Positions 7,453 to 15,704 of a stretch of 64,000 nucleotides of DNA are shown piece by piece. The first letter of the stretch is position 1, and each line of letters opens with the position of its first letter. The DNA comes from Streptomyces sp. TRM49041 (lineage in GTDB: Bacteria > Actinomycetota > Actinomycetes > Streptomycetales > Streptomycetaceae). The stretch spans positions 124,001-188,000 of the forward strand of contig NZ_VSRY01000173.1 of NCBI RefSeq assembly GCF_008271805.1, read 5' to 3'. The position numbers were made by a program, and so were the translations under genes. The notes beneath the pieces were generated by a model. It was not told the origin of the DNA. It saw nothing but the letters and a program-made list of their open reading frames with translations, and did not search any database.

Positions 7453-8961
7453 GTGTCGGAACAGGAAAAAAAGAGCATTTACGTGGCTGGGGAGTGGCGC
7501 ACTGCTACTTCGGGAGCCACCCGGGACATCCTCGACCCGGCCGACGCCACGACCTTCGCGGTCGTGGCCGAAGGCGGGGCCGAGGACACCGACGCCGCGA
7601 TCGCCGCCGCACGCGAGGCATTCGACAACGGCCGGGGCCAGTGGCCCACGACACCGGTCGCCGAACGGGCGGCGCTGCTGCGACGGGTCGCCGACCTGCT
7701 CCAGCGGGACCGCGAGACCATCGGGCTCCTGGAGAGCCGCGACGCCGGCAAGACCCTGGAAGAAGGCCGCGTCGACGTCGACTGCGTCAGCGACGCCTTC
7801 CGCTACTTCGCCGACCTCGTCATGAACGAGAGCGGCGGCCGCGTCGTCGACGCCGGTTCACCCGACATCCACAGCGTGGTCGTCCAGGAGCCGGTCGGTG
7901 TGTGCGCCCTCATCACCCCCTGGAACTACCCGCTGCTCCAGGCCAGCTGGAAGATCGCCCCGGCGCTCGCCGCCGGCAACACCTTCGTCATCAAGCCGAG
8001 CGAGATCACGCCGCTGTCGACGGTCGCCCTGATGCGTCTGCTCGCCGAGGCCGGACTCCCGGCCGGCGTCGCCAACCTGGTCACCGGCCCGGGCGACCCT
8101 GTCGGCGCCCGCATGGCCGAACACCCCGACGTCGACCTGGTCTCCTTCACCGGCGGCCTGGTCAGCGGCACGAAGGTGATGCGCGCCGCAGCCGACAGCG
8201 TCAAGAAGGTCGCGCTCGAACTCGGCGGCAAGAACCCCAACGTCGTCTTCGCCGACGCCTGCACCACCGCCGACGGCTTCGACACCGCCGTCGACCAGGC
8301 CCTCAACGCCGCCTTCATCCACAGCGGCCAGGTCTGCTCGGCCGGCTCCCGGCTCATCGTCGAGGAGTCCCTGCGGGAACGGTTCGTCACCGAACTCGCC
8401 CGCCGCGCCGAGAAGATCCGCATCGGCCGGGGCACCGACCCCGACGTCGAGTGCGGCCCGCTGGTCTCCGCACAGCAGCTGGCCCGCACCGAGGACTACG
8501 TCGCCTCCGCCCTCGCCGAGGGCGCCGTCCTGCGCGCCGGCGGGGAGCGCCCCACGGACCCGGAGCTCGCCGACGGCTGGTTCTACCGCCCGACCGTCCT
8601 CGACCGCTGCCACCGCGGCATGCGGATCGTCCGTGAGGAGGTCTTCGGCCCCGTCCTCACCGTCGAGACGTTCCGTACGGAGGACGAGGCCATCGCTCTC
8701 GCCAACGACACCGAGTACGGACTCGCCGGAGCCGTCTGGTCCGCCGACGCCGGCCGCGCCCGCCGCGTCGCCGCCCGGCTCCGCCACGGCACCGTCTGGA
8801 TCAACGACTTCCACCCCTACCTCCCGCAGGCGGAGTGGGGCGGCTTCGGCAAGAGCGGCATCGGCCGCGAACTGGGCCCGGCCGGCCTCGCCGAGTACCG
8901 CGAGAGCAAGCACGTCTACCAGAACCTCACCCCGCGCCCCGTGCGCTGGTTCAAGGGCTGA
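7453..8961 (+). CDS. aldehyde dehydrogenase, probably betaine-aldehyde dehydrogenase
   Basis: 502 residues, GTG start at 7453 with GGAAGG 10 nt upstream. ALDH signatures: ITPWNYPLLQASWKIAPALA, FTGGLVSGTKVM, the catalytic glutamate in LELGGKNPNVVF, and the catalytic cysteine in HSGQVCSAGSRLIV. Next to a choline-dehydrogenase-like flavoprotein and a glycine-betaine-type ABC importer, the expected reaction is betaine aldehyde to glycine betaine with NAD(P). The exact substrate is inferred from context. It is the first gene of a five-gene cluster running to 14.85 kb. Confidence 0.9.
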   Translation: MSEQEKKSIYVAGEWRTATSGATRDILDPADATTFAVVAEGGAEDTDAAIAAAREAFDNGRGQWPTTPVAERAALLRRVADLLQRDRETIGLLESRDAGKTLEEGRVDVDCVSDAFRYFADLVMNESGGRVVDAGSPDIHSVVVQEPVGVCALITPWNYPLLQASWKIAPALAAGNTFVIKPSEITPLSTVALMRLLAEAGLPAGVANLVTGPGDPVGARMAEHPDVDLVSFTGGLVSGTKVMRAAADSVKKVALELGGKNPNVVFADACTTADGFDTAVDQALNAAFIHSGQVCSAGSRLIVEESLRERFVTELARRAEKIRIGRGTDPDVECGPLVSAQQLARTEDYVASALAEGAVLRAGGERPTDPELADGWFYRPTVLDRCHRGMRIVREEVFGPVLTVETFRTEDEAIALANDTEYGLAGAVWSADAGRARRVAARLRHGTVWINDFHPYLPQAEWGGFGKSGIGRELGPAGLAEYRESKHVYQNLTPRPVRWFKG

Positions 8962-9026
8962 CTTCGACCGCACATCGACCGGACAGCGACCGGACAGCGA
9001 CCGAACAGGGACGCAGGAACACACAC

Positions 9027-10568
9027 ATGAGCACCAACACTCCTCATAGCACCGAGTACGACTACGTCATCGTCGGCGGCGGCACCGCCGGTTCCGTCAT
9101 CGCGCACCGCCTCACCGCCGACCCCGACGTCACCGTCGCGGTCGTCGAGGGCGGCCCCGACGACCGCGACCGCCCCGACGTCCTCACCCTGCGCCGCTGG
9201 CTCGGGCTGCTCGGCGGCGATCTCGACTACGACTACCCGACCGTCGAGCAGCCGCGCGGCAACTCCCACATCAGGCACAGCCGCGCCCGCGTCCTCGGCG
9301 GCTGCTCCTCCCACAACACGCTCATCTCGTTCAAGCCGCTCCCCGTCGACTGGGACGAGTGGGCCGAGGCCGGCGCGGACGGCTGGGGCGCCGCCGCCAT
9401 GGACCCGTACTACGACCGGCTCCTCAACAACATCGTCCCCGTCGACGAGAACGACCGGAACGCCATCGCCCGCGACTTCGTCGACGCCGCGCAGAACGCG
9501 CTCGGCGTCCCGCGCGTCGAGGGCTTCAACAAGAAGCCCTTCCACGAGGGCGTCGGGTTCTTCGACCTGGCCTACCACCCGGAGAACAACAAGCGGTCCT
9601 CCGCGTCCGTCGCGTATCTCCACCCGGTGATGGACGAGCGGCCCAACCTGCACATCCTGCTGGAGACCTGGGCGTACCGGCTGGAACTCGACGGCAACCG
9701 GGCGCGCGGCGTCCACGTCCGCGGCAAGGACGGCACCGAGACGCTGCTGACGGCCCGCCGCGAGGTGGTCCTCTGCGCGGGCGCCGTCGACACGCCCCGG
9801 CTCCTCATGCACTCCGGCATCGGCCCGAAGCGGGACCTGGAGGCGCTCGGCATCCCCGTCACCCACGACCTGCCGGGTGTCGGCGAGAACCTGCTCGACC
9901 ACCCCGAGTCGGTCATCGTCTGGGAGACCGACGGGCCCATCCCGGACAACTCGGCGATGGACAGCGACGCCGGGCTCTTCGTCCGCCGCGATCCGGACGA
10001 GCCGGGCCCGGACCTGATGTTCCACTTCTACCAGATCCCGTTCACCGACAACCCGGAGCGGCTGGGCTACGAGAAGCCCGCCCACGGTGTGTCGATGACG
10101 CCGAACATACCCAAGCCGCGCAGCCGCGGCCGCCTCTACCTGACCAGCGCGGACCCCGAGGTGAAGCCCGCCCTCGACTTCCGCTACTTCACGGACGAGG
10201 ACGACTACGACGCCCGCACCCTCGTCGACGGCATCCGCATCGCCCGCGAGATCGCCAAGACCCAGCCGCTGGCGGGCTGGCTCAAGCGCGAGGTCTGCCC
10301 CGGCCCCGAGGTGACCGGTGACGCCGAGCTCAGCGAGTACGCCCGCAAGGTCGCGCACACCGTCTACCACCCGGCCGGCACCTGCAAGATGGGCGCCGCC
10401 GACGACGAACAGGCGGTCGTCACCCCGGACTTGAGGGTGCGCGGCCTGGAGGGCATACGCGTCGCCGACGCGTCCGTCTTCCCGACGATGACCACCGTCA
10501 ACCCGATGGTGGCGGTCCTCATGGTCGGCGAGAAGGCCGCCGAACTGCTGGATGGTGAGACCCGATGA
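9027..10568 (+). CDS. GMC-family oxidoreductase, probably choline dehydrogenase
   Basis: 513 residues. FAD-binding N-terminus (YDYVIVGGGTAGSVIAHRL), GMC signature 1 (SRARVLGGCSSHNTLI), signature 2 (GAVDTPRLLMHSGIG) and the C-terminal catalytic region with HTVYHPAGTCKMG and NPMVAVLMVGEKAA. ATG 9027 has AGGAAC upstream. It would oxidise choline to betaine aldehyde, feeding the preceding dehydrogenase. Its stop overlaps the ABC ATPase start (ATGA at 10565). The 60 bp before it contain short GGACAGCGACC repeats. Another alcohol cannot be excluded from sequence alone. Confidence 0.9.
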   Translation: MSTNTPHSTEYDYVIVGGGTAGSVIAHRLTADPDVTVAVVEGGPDDRDRPDVLTLRRWLGLLGGDLDYDYPTVEQPRGNSHIRHSRARVLGGCSSHNTLISFKPLPVDWDEWAEAGADGWGAAAMDPYYDRLLNNIVPVDENDRNAIARDFVDAAQNALGVPRVEGFNKKPFHEGVGFFDLAYHPENNKRSSASVAYLHPVMDERPNLHILLETWAYRLELDGNRARGVHVRGKDGTETLLTARREVVLCAGAVDTPRLLMHSGIGPKRDLEALGIPVTHDLPGVGENLLDHPESVIVWETDGPIPDNSAMDSDAGLFVRRDPDEPGPDLMFHFYQIPFTDNPERLGYEKPAHGVSMTPNIPKPRSRGRLYLTSADPEVKPALDFRYFTDEDDYDARTLVDGIRIAREIAKTQPLAGWLKREVCPGPEVTGDAELSEYARKVAHTVYHPAGTCKMGAADDEQAVVTPDLRVRGLEGIRVADASVFPTMTTVNPMVAVLMVGEKAAELLDGETR

Positions 10569-11626
10569 ACGCTGTCGAGAACCAGAACACCCCCGTGTTC
10601 GGCGTCCGCGACCTCTGGAAGGTCTTCGGCCCGAAGGCCGACCGCATCCCCGGCGACCCCGAGCTCGCCGGACTCTCGCAGGCCGAACTGCGCGCCCGTA
10701 CGGGCTGCACCGCCGCCGTCCGCGACGTCTCCTTCGACGTCCGCAAGGGCGAGGTCTTCGTCGTCATGGGCCTGTCGGGCTCCGGCAAGTCCACCCTGGT
10801 GCGCTGCCTCACCCGGCTCATCGAGCCCACCTCCGGCACGCTGGAGATCGACGGCGAGGACGTGCTCGCCATGGACAAGAACCGGCTGCGCGACCTGCGC
10901 CGGCACCGCGCCGCCATGGTCTTCCAGCACTTCGGCCTGCTGCCGCACCGCTCCGTGCTCGACAATGTCGCGTACGGCCTGGAGATCCAGGGCATGGCCA
11001 AGGCCGAGCGGCGCGCCAAGGCCGCCGAGTTCGTCGCCAAGGTCGGCCTGGAGGGCCTTGAGCACCGCAGGCCCGGCCAGCTCTCCGGCGGACAGCAGCA
11101 GCGCGTCGGCCTGGCCCGCGCGCTCGCCGTCGACCCCGAGGTCCTCCTCTTCGACGAGCCGTTCAGCGCCCTCGACCCGCTGATCCGCCGCGATATGCAG
11201 GAGGAGGTCGTCCGGCTCCACCAGGAGGAGGGCCGCACGATGGTCTTCATCACCCACGACCTGAGCGAGGCGCTCCGCGTCGGCGACCGCATCGCGCTGA
11301 TGCGCGACGGCGAGATCGTGCAGCTCGGCACCCCCGAGGAGATCGTCGGCGCGCCCGCCGACGACTACGTACGGGACTTCGTCCGCGACGTGCCGCGCGA
11401 GCAGGTCATGACGGTGCGCACCGCCATGCGAGCCGGCGACTGCGGCGGCCCCGACCACCCCGGCGCCCTCGACCCGGACACGGTCGTCGTCAACGCCATC
11501 GACACCGTCGCCCGCAGCGGCAAGGCCGCCTGCGTCGTCGAGAACGGCGAGTGCCTGGGCGTCGTCGACCACCGCAGTCTGCTGTCGGTCGTCGCAGGGG
11601 TCCCCCTGGGGAAGGCGGCGGCATGA
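10565..11626 (+). CDS. glycine betaine/proline ABC transporter ATP-binding protein
   Basis: 353 residues, ProV/OpuAA type. Walker A GLSGSGKST, Q-loop region VFQHFGLLPHRSV, signature LSGGQQQRVGLARAL, Walker B VLLFDEPFSALD and the switch histidine in FITHDLSEAL. A long N-terminal insertion before the P-loop (DPELAGLSQAELRARTGCTA) is typical of betaine ATPases. After about residue 280 lies a single CBS-like region (INAIDTVARSGKAACVVENG), where OpuA senses ionic strength. It overlaps both neighbouring genes by 4 nt, so the cluster is translationally coupled. Confidence 0.94.
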   Translation: MNAVENQNTPVFGVRDLWKVFGPKADRIPGDPELAGLSQAELRARTGCTAAVRDVSFDVRKGEVFVVMGLSGSGKSTLVRCLTRLIEPTSGTLEIDGEDVLAMDKNRLRDLRRHRAAMVFQHFGLLPHRSVLDNVAYGLEIQGMAKAERRAKAAEFVAKVGLEGLEHRRPGQLSGGQQQRVGLARALAVDPEVLLFDEPFSALDPLIRRDMQEEVVRLHQEEGRTMVFITHDLSEALRVGDRIALMRDGEIVQLGTPEEIVGAPADDYVRDFVRDVPREQVMTVRTAMRAGDCGGPDHPGALDPDTVVVNAIDTVARSGKAACVVENGECLGVVDHRSLLSVVAGVPLGKAAA

Positions 11627-13755
11627 CCGCGACCACCCCCACCCCCGCCCAGAAGAGACCGGAACCGGGACCGGAATCAGAGGAGGCCGCGGTGCTGAAG
11701 GACACGGACAACGCGTCCGCCGCGTCCGCCGTGACGCCGGTCGCACCGGCCCAGGACGCCGGGGACGCCAAGGAACCCGCCCCCGCCGGGTGGCGCTCGC
11801 TGCTGCCCGCCCACCCGCTGGTGCGCCGCCTGCTGCCGCTGGGCGTCGCCGCGGCCGTCCTCGTGCCGCTCGCCGCCGTGCTGTGGGGCAGCGGAACCTG
11901 GCCGTCCGCGCTGACCGTCAACGTCCAGGAGCCCCTGGACGACGTCTACAGCTGGGTCGTCAACAACCGGGACAGCAACCCGGTCTTCCTCTACTTCCTG
12001 CTGCACGTGAGCAACTGGTCCGACGGCTCGGTCGCCTGGATGACCGGCCTGCTGGAGAGCGTCGGCTGGCTCCCGGTGACCGTGGCCGCCGTGCTGCTGT
12101 CCTGGCGGGTCGGCGGACTGCGCGACAGGCGCGGGCTGAAGCTCGCCGGTGTCACCCTCGCCGCCTTCGCGGTGAGCGGGATGCTCGGCATGTGGCAGGC
12201 CACCATGGAGACCCTCGCCCTCATGGCGGTCGCGGTCTCCGTCGCGGCGGTCATCGGCGCGCTGCTGGGACTCGGCGCGGGCCTGTCGGACCGCTTCGAG
12301 CGGATCCTGCGGCCGCTCCTGGACACCATGCAGATCATGCCGGCGTTCGCCTATCTGCTGCCGCTGGTGCTGCTGTTCGACATCGGTGTGCCGTCCGCGC
12401 TGATCGCCACGATCATCTACGCGGCCCCGCCGATGGCCCGGCTGACCTCGCTCGGTCTGCGCGGCGCGGACCCGTCCGTGATGGAGGCCGCCCAGTCGAT
12501 GGGCACGAGCCCGGTGCAGCGACTGCTGACCGCCCGGCTGCCGCTGGCCCGCAAGGAGATCCTGCTCGGCCTCAACCAGACGATCATGATGGCGCTGTCC
12601 ATGGTCACCATCGCCTCGGTCATCGGCGCCGGCGGCCTCGGCGAGGAGGTGTTCCGCGCGCTGTCCACCGTCGACGTCGGCGGGGCGCTCGCCGCGGGCA
12701 TTCCGATCGTGCTGCTGGCCGTCTGGCTGGACCGCGTGACGTCCGCAGCGGGCGAGCGGCTCGGCGAGGGCGTGGACCCGGTCGGCTCTCCCTGGCTGCA
12801 CGGCTGGCGCGCCTGGACCGTCACGACCGTCTCGGGCGTGGCGCTGAGCGTGACCGGGTGGCGGCTGCTGATCGCCGAGTGGCCCGAGGCATGGGAGGTG
12901 GACATCGCCCCGCCCGTCAACGGCGCCGTGGACTGGTTCACCGGACACCTGGCCGAGGGCGTACCCGTCGTGGGCGGCACCCGCGCCTGGGCGGACGGCT
13001 TCACCCTGTGGGTGCTCAACCCGCTCCGGGAGGGCCTGACCACCATGCCGTGGTGGCTGCTGGTCCTGCTGGTCGCCGCGTGCGCGCTGCTCGCGGGCGG
13101 CTGGGGTGCGATGACCACCGCTGCCCTGGCGATGGCCGGCGTCGGCGTCATCGCCGTGTCGGACGGCTCCCTGTGGGGCCACTCCCTGGACACGCTGTCC
13201 CAGGCGATCGCGGGCGTCGTCGTCACGCTCGCCCTCGGGTTCGCGATCGGAGTGGCGGCGGCCCGGGTGCCGTTGCTGGAACGCATGCTGCGGCCCGTCC
13301 TGGACACCATGCAGACCCTGCCGCAGTTCATCTACCTGATCCCGGTGGTGGCCCTGTTCAACGTGGGCCGGGCCGCGGCCGTCGCCGCGGCCGTGCTGTA
13401 CGCGCTGCCCGCCGTCGTCCGGATCACCGTGCAGGGCCTGCGCCAGGTCGACGCGTCGACGCTGGAGGCGGCTCGCTCCATGGGCGCGTCCACCTTCCAG
13501 CAGATCCGCCAGGTGCAGCTGCCGCTGGCCCGTCCCGCGCTGATGCTCGCCCTCAACCAGGGCGTGGTGCTCGTGCTCGCCATGGTCATCGTCGGCGGCT
13601 TCGTCGGCTCGGGCGCGCTCGGCTACGACGTCGTCTACGGCCTCCAGAAGAGCCAGCTCGGCATCGGCCTGAGCGCCGGTGTCGCGATCGTGCTGCTGGG
13701 TCTGGTCCTGGACCGCGCCACACAGCGCGCCGGCAAGCAGACCGGCACCCACTAG
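11623..13755 (+). CDS. glycine betaine ABC permease, tandem two-domain fusion
   Basis: 710 residues, about twice a normal ProW/OpuAB permease. Two homologous binding-protein-dependent permease domains are visible, each with an EAA loop: VMEAAQSMGTSPVQRLLTAR (about residue 286) and LEAARSMGASTFQQIRQVQL (about 616). Each is preceded by a near-identical motif (RPLLDTMQIMPAFAYLLPLV and RPVLDTMQTLPQFIYLIPVV). A ~60-residue cytoplasmic tail and extra helices precede the first domain. The fusion would supply both permease halves in one chain. The start is ATG 11623 overlapping the ATPase stop. Confidence 0.93.
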   Translation: MTATTPTPAQKRPEPGPESEEAAVLKDTDNASAASAVTPVAPAQDAGDAKEPAPAGWRSLLPAHPLVRRLLPLGVAAAVLVPLAAVLWGSGTWPSALTVNVQEPLDDVYSWVVNNRDSNPVFLYFLLHVSNWSDGSVAWMTGLLESVGWLPVTVAAVLLSWRVGGLRDRRGLKLAGVTLAAFAVSGMLGMWQATMETLALMAVAVSVAAVIGALLGLGAGLSDRFERILRPLLDTMQIMPAFAYLLPLVLLFDIGVPSALIATIIYAAPPMARLTSLGLRGADPSVMEAAQSMGTSPVQRLLTARLPLARKEILLGLNQTIMMALSMVTIASVIGAGGLGEEVFRALSTVDVGGALAAGIPIVLLAVWLDRVTSAAGERLGEGVDPVGSPWLHGWRAWTVTTVSGVALSVTGWRLLIAEWPEAWEVDIAPPVNGAVDWFTGHLAEGVPVVGGTRAWADGFTLWVLNPLREGLTTMPWWLLVLLVAACALLAGGWGAMTTAALAMAGVGVIAVSDGSLWGHSLDTLSQAIAGVVVTLALGFAIGVAAARVPLLERMLRPVLDTMQTLPQFIYLIPVVALFNVGRAAAVAAAVLYALPAVVRITVQGLRQVDASTLEAARSMGASTFQQIRQVQLPLARPALMLALNQGVVLVLAMVIVGGFVGSGALGYDVVYGLQKSQLGIGLSAGVAIVLLGLVLDRATQRAGKQTGTH

Positions 13756-13878
13756 ACCGTCCGTCCACCCCCTGTCCCCCCGTCCCCCCCGTCCCCCCGT
13801 CCCCCCGTCCCGGCTCCCCCGCCCGGGGCTCCTCGCAGGAACCCCCGCCTGCCCGTCCGAAATGAGAGACACCCTCAT
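13756..13878. repeat. C-rich CCCCCGT repeat between permease and binding-protein genes
   Basis: The strand reads as a run of CCCCCGTC-like units (about 13770-13820) with little secondary structure. No promoter is evident. It may weaken or modulate read-through so that the abundant binding protein is expressed separately. That role is a guess. Confidence 0.6.
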
Positions 13879-14853
13879 ATGAACACCACCAGAAAGAACC
13901 TCGTCCGCACCGCCACCGCCGCCGCCGTCGTACTCGGCATCACCGGCCTGACCGCCTGCGGCGCCGCCAAGACCGACTCCTCGTCGGGCAGCAGCGGCGG
14001 CTCCGGCAACGTCACCATCGCGGTGCCCTCCTGGGTCGGCGCCGAGGCCAACGCGGCCGTCGCCAAGCACATCCTGGAGACCGAGCTCGACACCAAGGTC
14101 AAGCTCACCCAGCTCGACGAGTCCGTCGCCATCGACGGCCTCAACAGCGGCAAGGTCGACGCGGTCCTGGAGGACTGGGGCGGCGCCCCGGACAAGATCA
14201 AGCTGTACGTCGACGACAAGAAGTCCGTCGTCGCCGGCGGCGACCTCGGCGTGGTCGGCCACATCGGCTGGTTCGTGCCGAAGTACCTGGTGGACAAGCA
14301 CCCGGACATCACGGACTGGAAGAACCTCAACAAGTACAGCGACCTCTTCAAGACCGCGGAGAGCGGCGAGAAGGGCCAGCTGCTGGAGGGCTCGCCGTCG
14401 TACACCACCAACGACGACGCGATCATCAACAACCTGAAGCTGGACTACAAGACGGTCTACGCCGGTTCCGAGGCCGCCCAGATCACCCAGATCAAGGAGA
14501 ACTACAAGGCCCAGAAGCCGTTCATCACCTACTGGTGGACGCCGCAGTGGCTGAACGCGCAGGTCGACCTGGTCGAGGTGAAGCTGCCCGAGTACAAGGA
14601 GGGCTGCGACGCCGACGCGAAGAAGGTCGCCTGCGGTTACGCCCAGACCTCGCTGCAGAAGTACTTCAACGCCGACTTCGCCAAGGACGGCGGGGACGCG
14701 GCCCAGTTCCTGAAGAACTTCAAGTGGACCGCCGAACAGCAGAACGAGGTCGCCGCGATGATCGCCGACCAGAAGCTGTCCCCGGAGGCCGCGGCCGAGA
14801 AGTGGGTCAAGGCCAACGAGGCCACCTGGAAGACCTGGCTCCCGAAGAAGTAG
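13879..14853 (+). CDS. glycine betaine-binding lipoprotein
   Basis: 324 residues. Signal peptide with lipobox LTACG (cysteine at about residue 27), a Ser/Gly linker, then an OpuAC-type substrate-binding domain: VTIAVPSWVGAEANAAVAKH near the N-terminus, DGLNSGKVDAVLEDWGG, ITYWWTPQWLNAQVDLVEVK. The WxxP aromatic segments are where OpuAC proteins form a cage around the quaternary amine; specific residues are not assigned here. It delivers betaine or a similar compound to the preceding fused permease. Last gene of the cluster, followed by a strong hairpin. Confidence 0.94.
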   Translation: MNTTRKNLVRTATAAAVVLGITGLTACGAAKTDSSSGSSGGSGNVTIAVPSWVGAEANAAVAKHILETELDTKVKLTQLDESVAIDGLNSGKVDAVLEDWGGAPDKIKLYVDDKKSVVAGGDLGVVGHIGWFVPKYLVDKHPDITDWKNLNKYSDLFKTAESGEKGQLLEGSPSYTTNDDAIINNLKLDYKTVYAGSEAAQITQIKENYKAQKPFITYWWTPQWLNAQVDLVEVKLPEYKEGCDADAKKVACGYAQTSLQKYFNADFAKDGGDAAQFLKNFKWTAEQQNEVAAMIADQKLSPEAAAEKWVKANEATWKTWLPKK

Positions 14854-14865
14854 CCCGGCGAGCGC

Positions 14866-14901
14866 ACGGCGGGTGGGCCCGGCAACGGGCCCACCCGCCG
14901 T
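14866..14901 (+). terminator. terminator of the betaine cluster
   Basis: A perfect 15-bp stem (ACGGCGGGTGGGCCC at 14866-14880, complement at 14887-14901) with a 6-nt loop, 12 bp after the stop codon. Confidence 0.85.
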
Positions 14902-15190
14902 CGTATGCTCCGGACGCCGTTGCCGCACGTGGCGATCAGCCGCCGGTCCCACGAAACCGCAAACCTCCTCGCACCCCTCGTCGACCCTGAGCGGCCGGGC
15001 CGTTCAGACACCGACGGCCGCGCGGGCGTGTGTCTCCCGTCCCAAAGGCGGCTTTTTCTGAGCCAGTCACGCAGGGAAATCGAACAGTGTGGCGGTCGAG
15101 GTGTGCGCGGATCAGGAAGTCACTAATTCCCCCGCAATCTCCAGAGGCCTCGCGATACGCTGACGTGCACTCAGGAGGGGGTAATGCAAG
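14902..15190. other. intergenic region before the protease pair
   Basis: No gene seen. Base composition is less extreme than in neighbouring genes. GATACGCT around 15155 could be a -10 region for the two-gene protease operon; AGGAGGGGG at 15173-15181 is its ribosome-binding site. Confidence 0.5.
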
Positions 15191-15691
15191 ATGAATTCCG
15201 GCTCAAACGACCCGCAGAGCGTGACCCGACCTGTGATCACCGGGAAGGAACTCGCCCGCACAGCCCTTGAGCAAGTCGCTCCACAGGAGCTGCGGCACTT
15301 TGAAGCCTCCTATTCCTCCTATGAGCGTGATCCCCGGGCATTCCGCAAGGTCGGGCCGCGGTCCGGCTTCGGAGAGATCGACGGGACGACGATGACCGTC
15401 GTGATCGTCGCCGCCGCACAGTTCGCCCTTGGTGTCGCGGGCGCGGCTGTCGAGGGTGCGTTGAGCGACCGTCTCTCCGAGCGGTTCCGCGATTCCCGCG
15501 GATGGTGGCGCCGCCGTCGCGAGCTTCCCGTACCGGCCGAGCCCGCGCCCGAGACGCTCCGCGCCGTCCGCGAAACGGTGCTCGAAGAGCTGGCGAGGAT
15601 GAAGATCGGTGAAGGCGAGGGCGTCCGCGAGACAGCCGCGAACGCGATCGTCGGTGCACTGGTGGTGAAGACCTCGCCGCCCGAAGCCTGA
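15191..15691 (+). CDS. hypothetical protein upstream of the M48/Clp-N protease
   Basis: 166 residues, ATG 15191 placed 9 nt after AGGAGGGGG. It has a polar N-terminal 65 residues (with SYSSYERDPRAFRKVGP), a hydrophobic/amphipathic stretch (TVVIVAAAQFALGVAGAAVE) that could cross or lie on the membrane, a very basic stretch (FRDSRGWWRRRRELP) and a helical acidic tail (VRETVLEELARMKIGEGEGV). No recognised family. It ends 13 bp before the protease gene, so they form an operon; it may be a partner, inhibitor or substrate. This is inference only. Confidence 0.75.
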   Translation: MNSGSNDPQSVTRPVITGKELARTALEQVAPQELRHFEASYSSYERDPRAFRKVGPRSGFGEIDGTTMTVVIVAAAQFALGVAGAAVEGALSDRLSERFRDSRGWWRRRRELPVPAEPAPETLRAVRETVLEELARMKIGEGEGVRETAANAIVGALVVKTSPPEA

Positions 15692-15704
15692 GCGGGGTCC
15701 TCCC

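Noticed and set aside
8963..9026. Direct repeats (GGACAGCGACC) before the choline dehydrogenase gene as an operator array
   Set aside because: Only two or three imperfect units of simple sequence; not convincing as protein-binding sites.
13756..13878. 6C RNA motif
   Set aside because: The tract is C-rich, but no stems enclose the C-runs.
11677..14952. 1091-codon minus-strand frame
   Set aside because: Antisense of the betaine permease and binding protein; low-complexity Arg/Gly/His composition typical of shadows.
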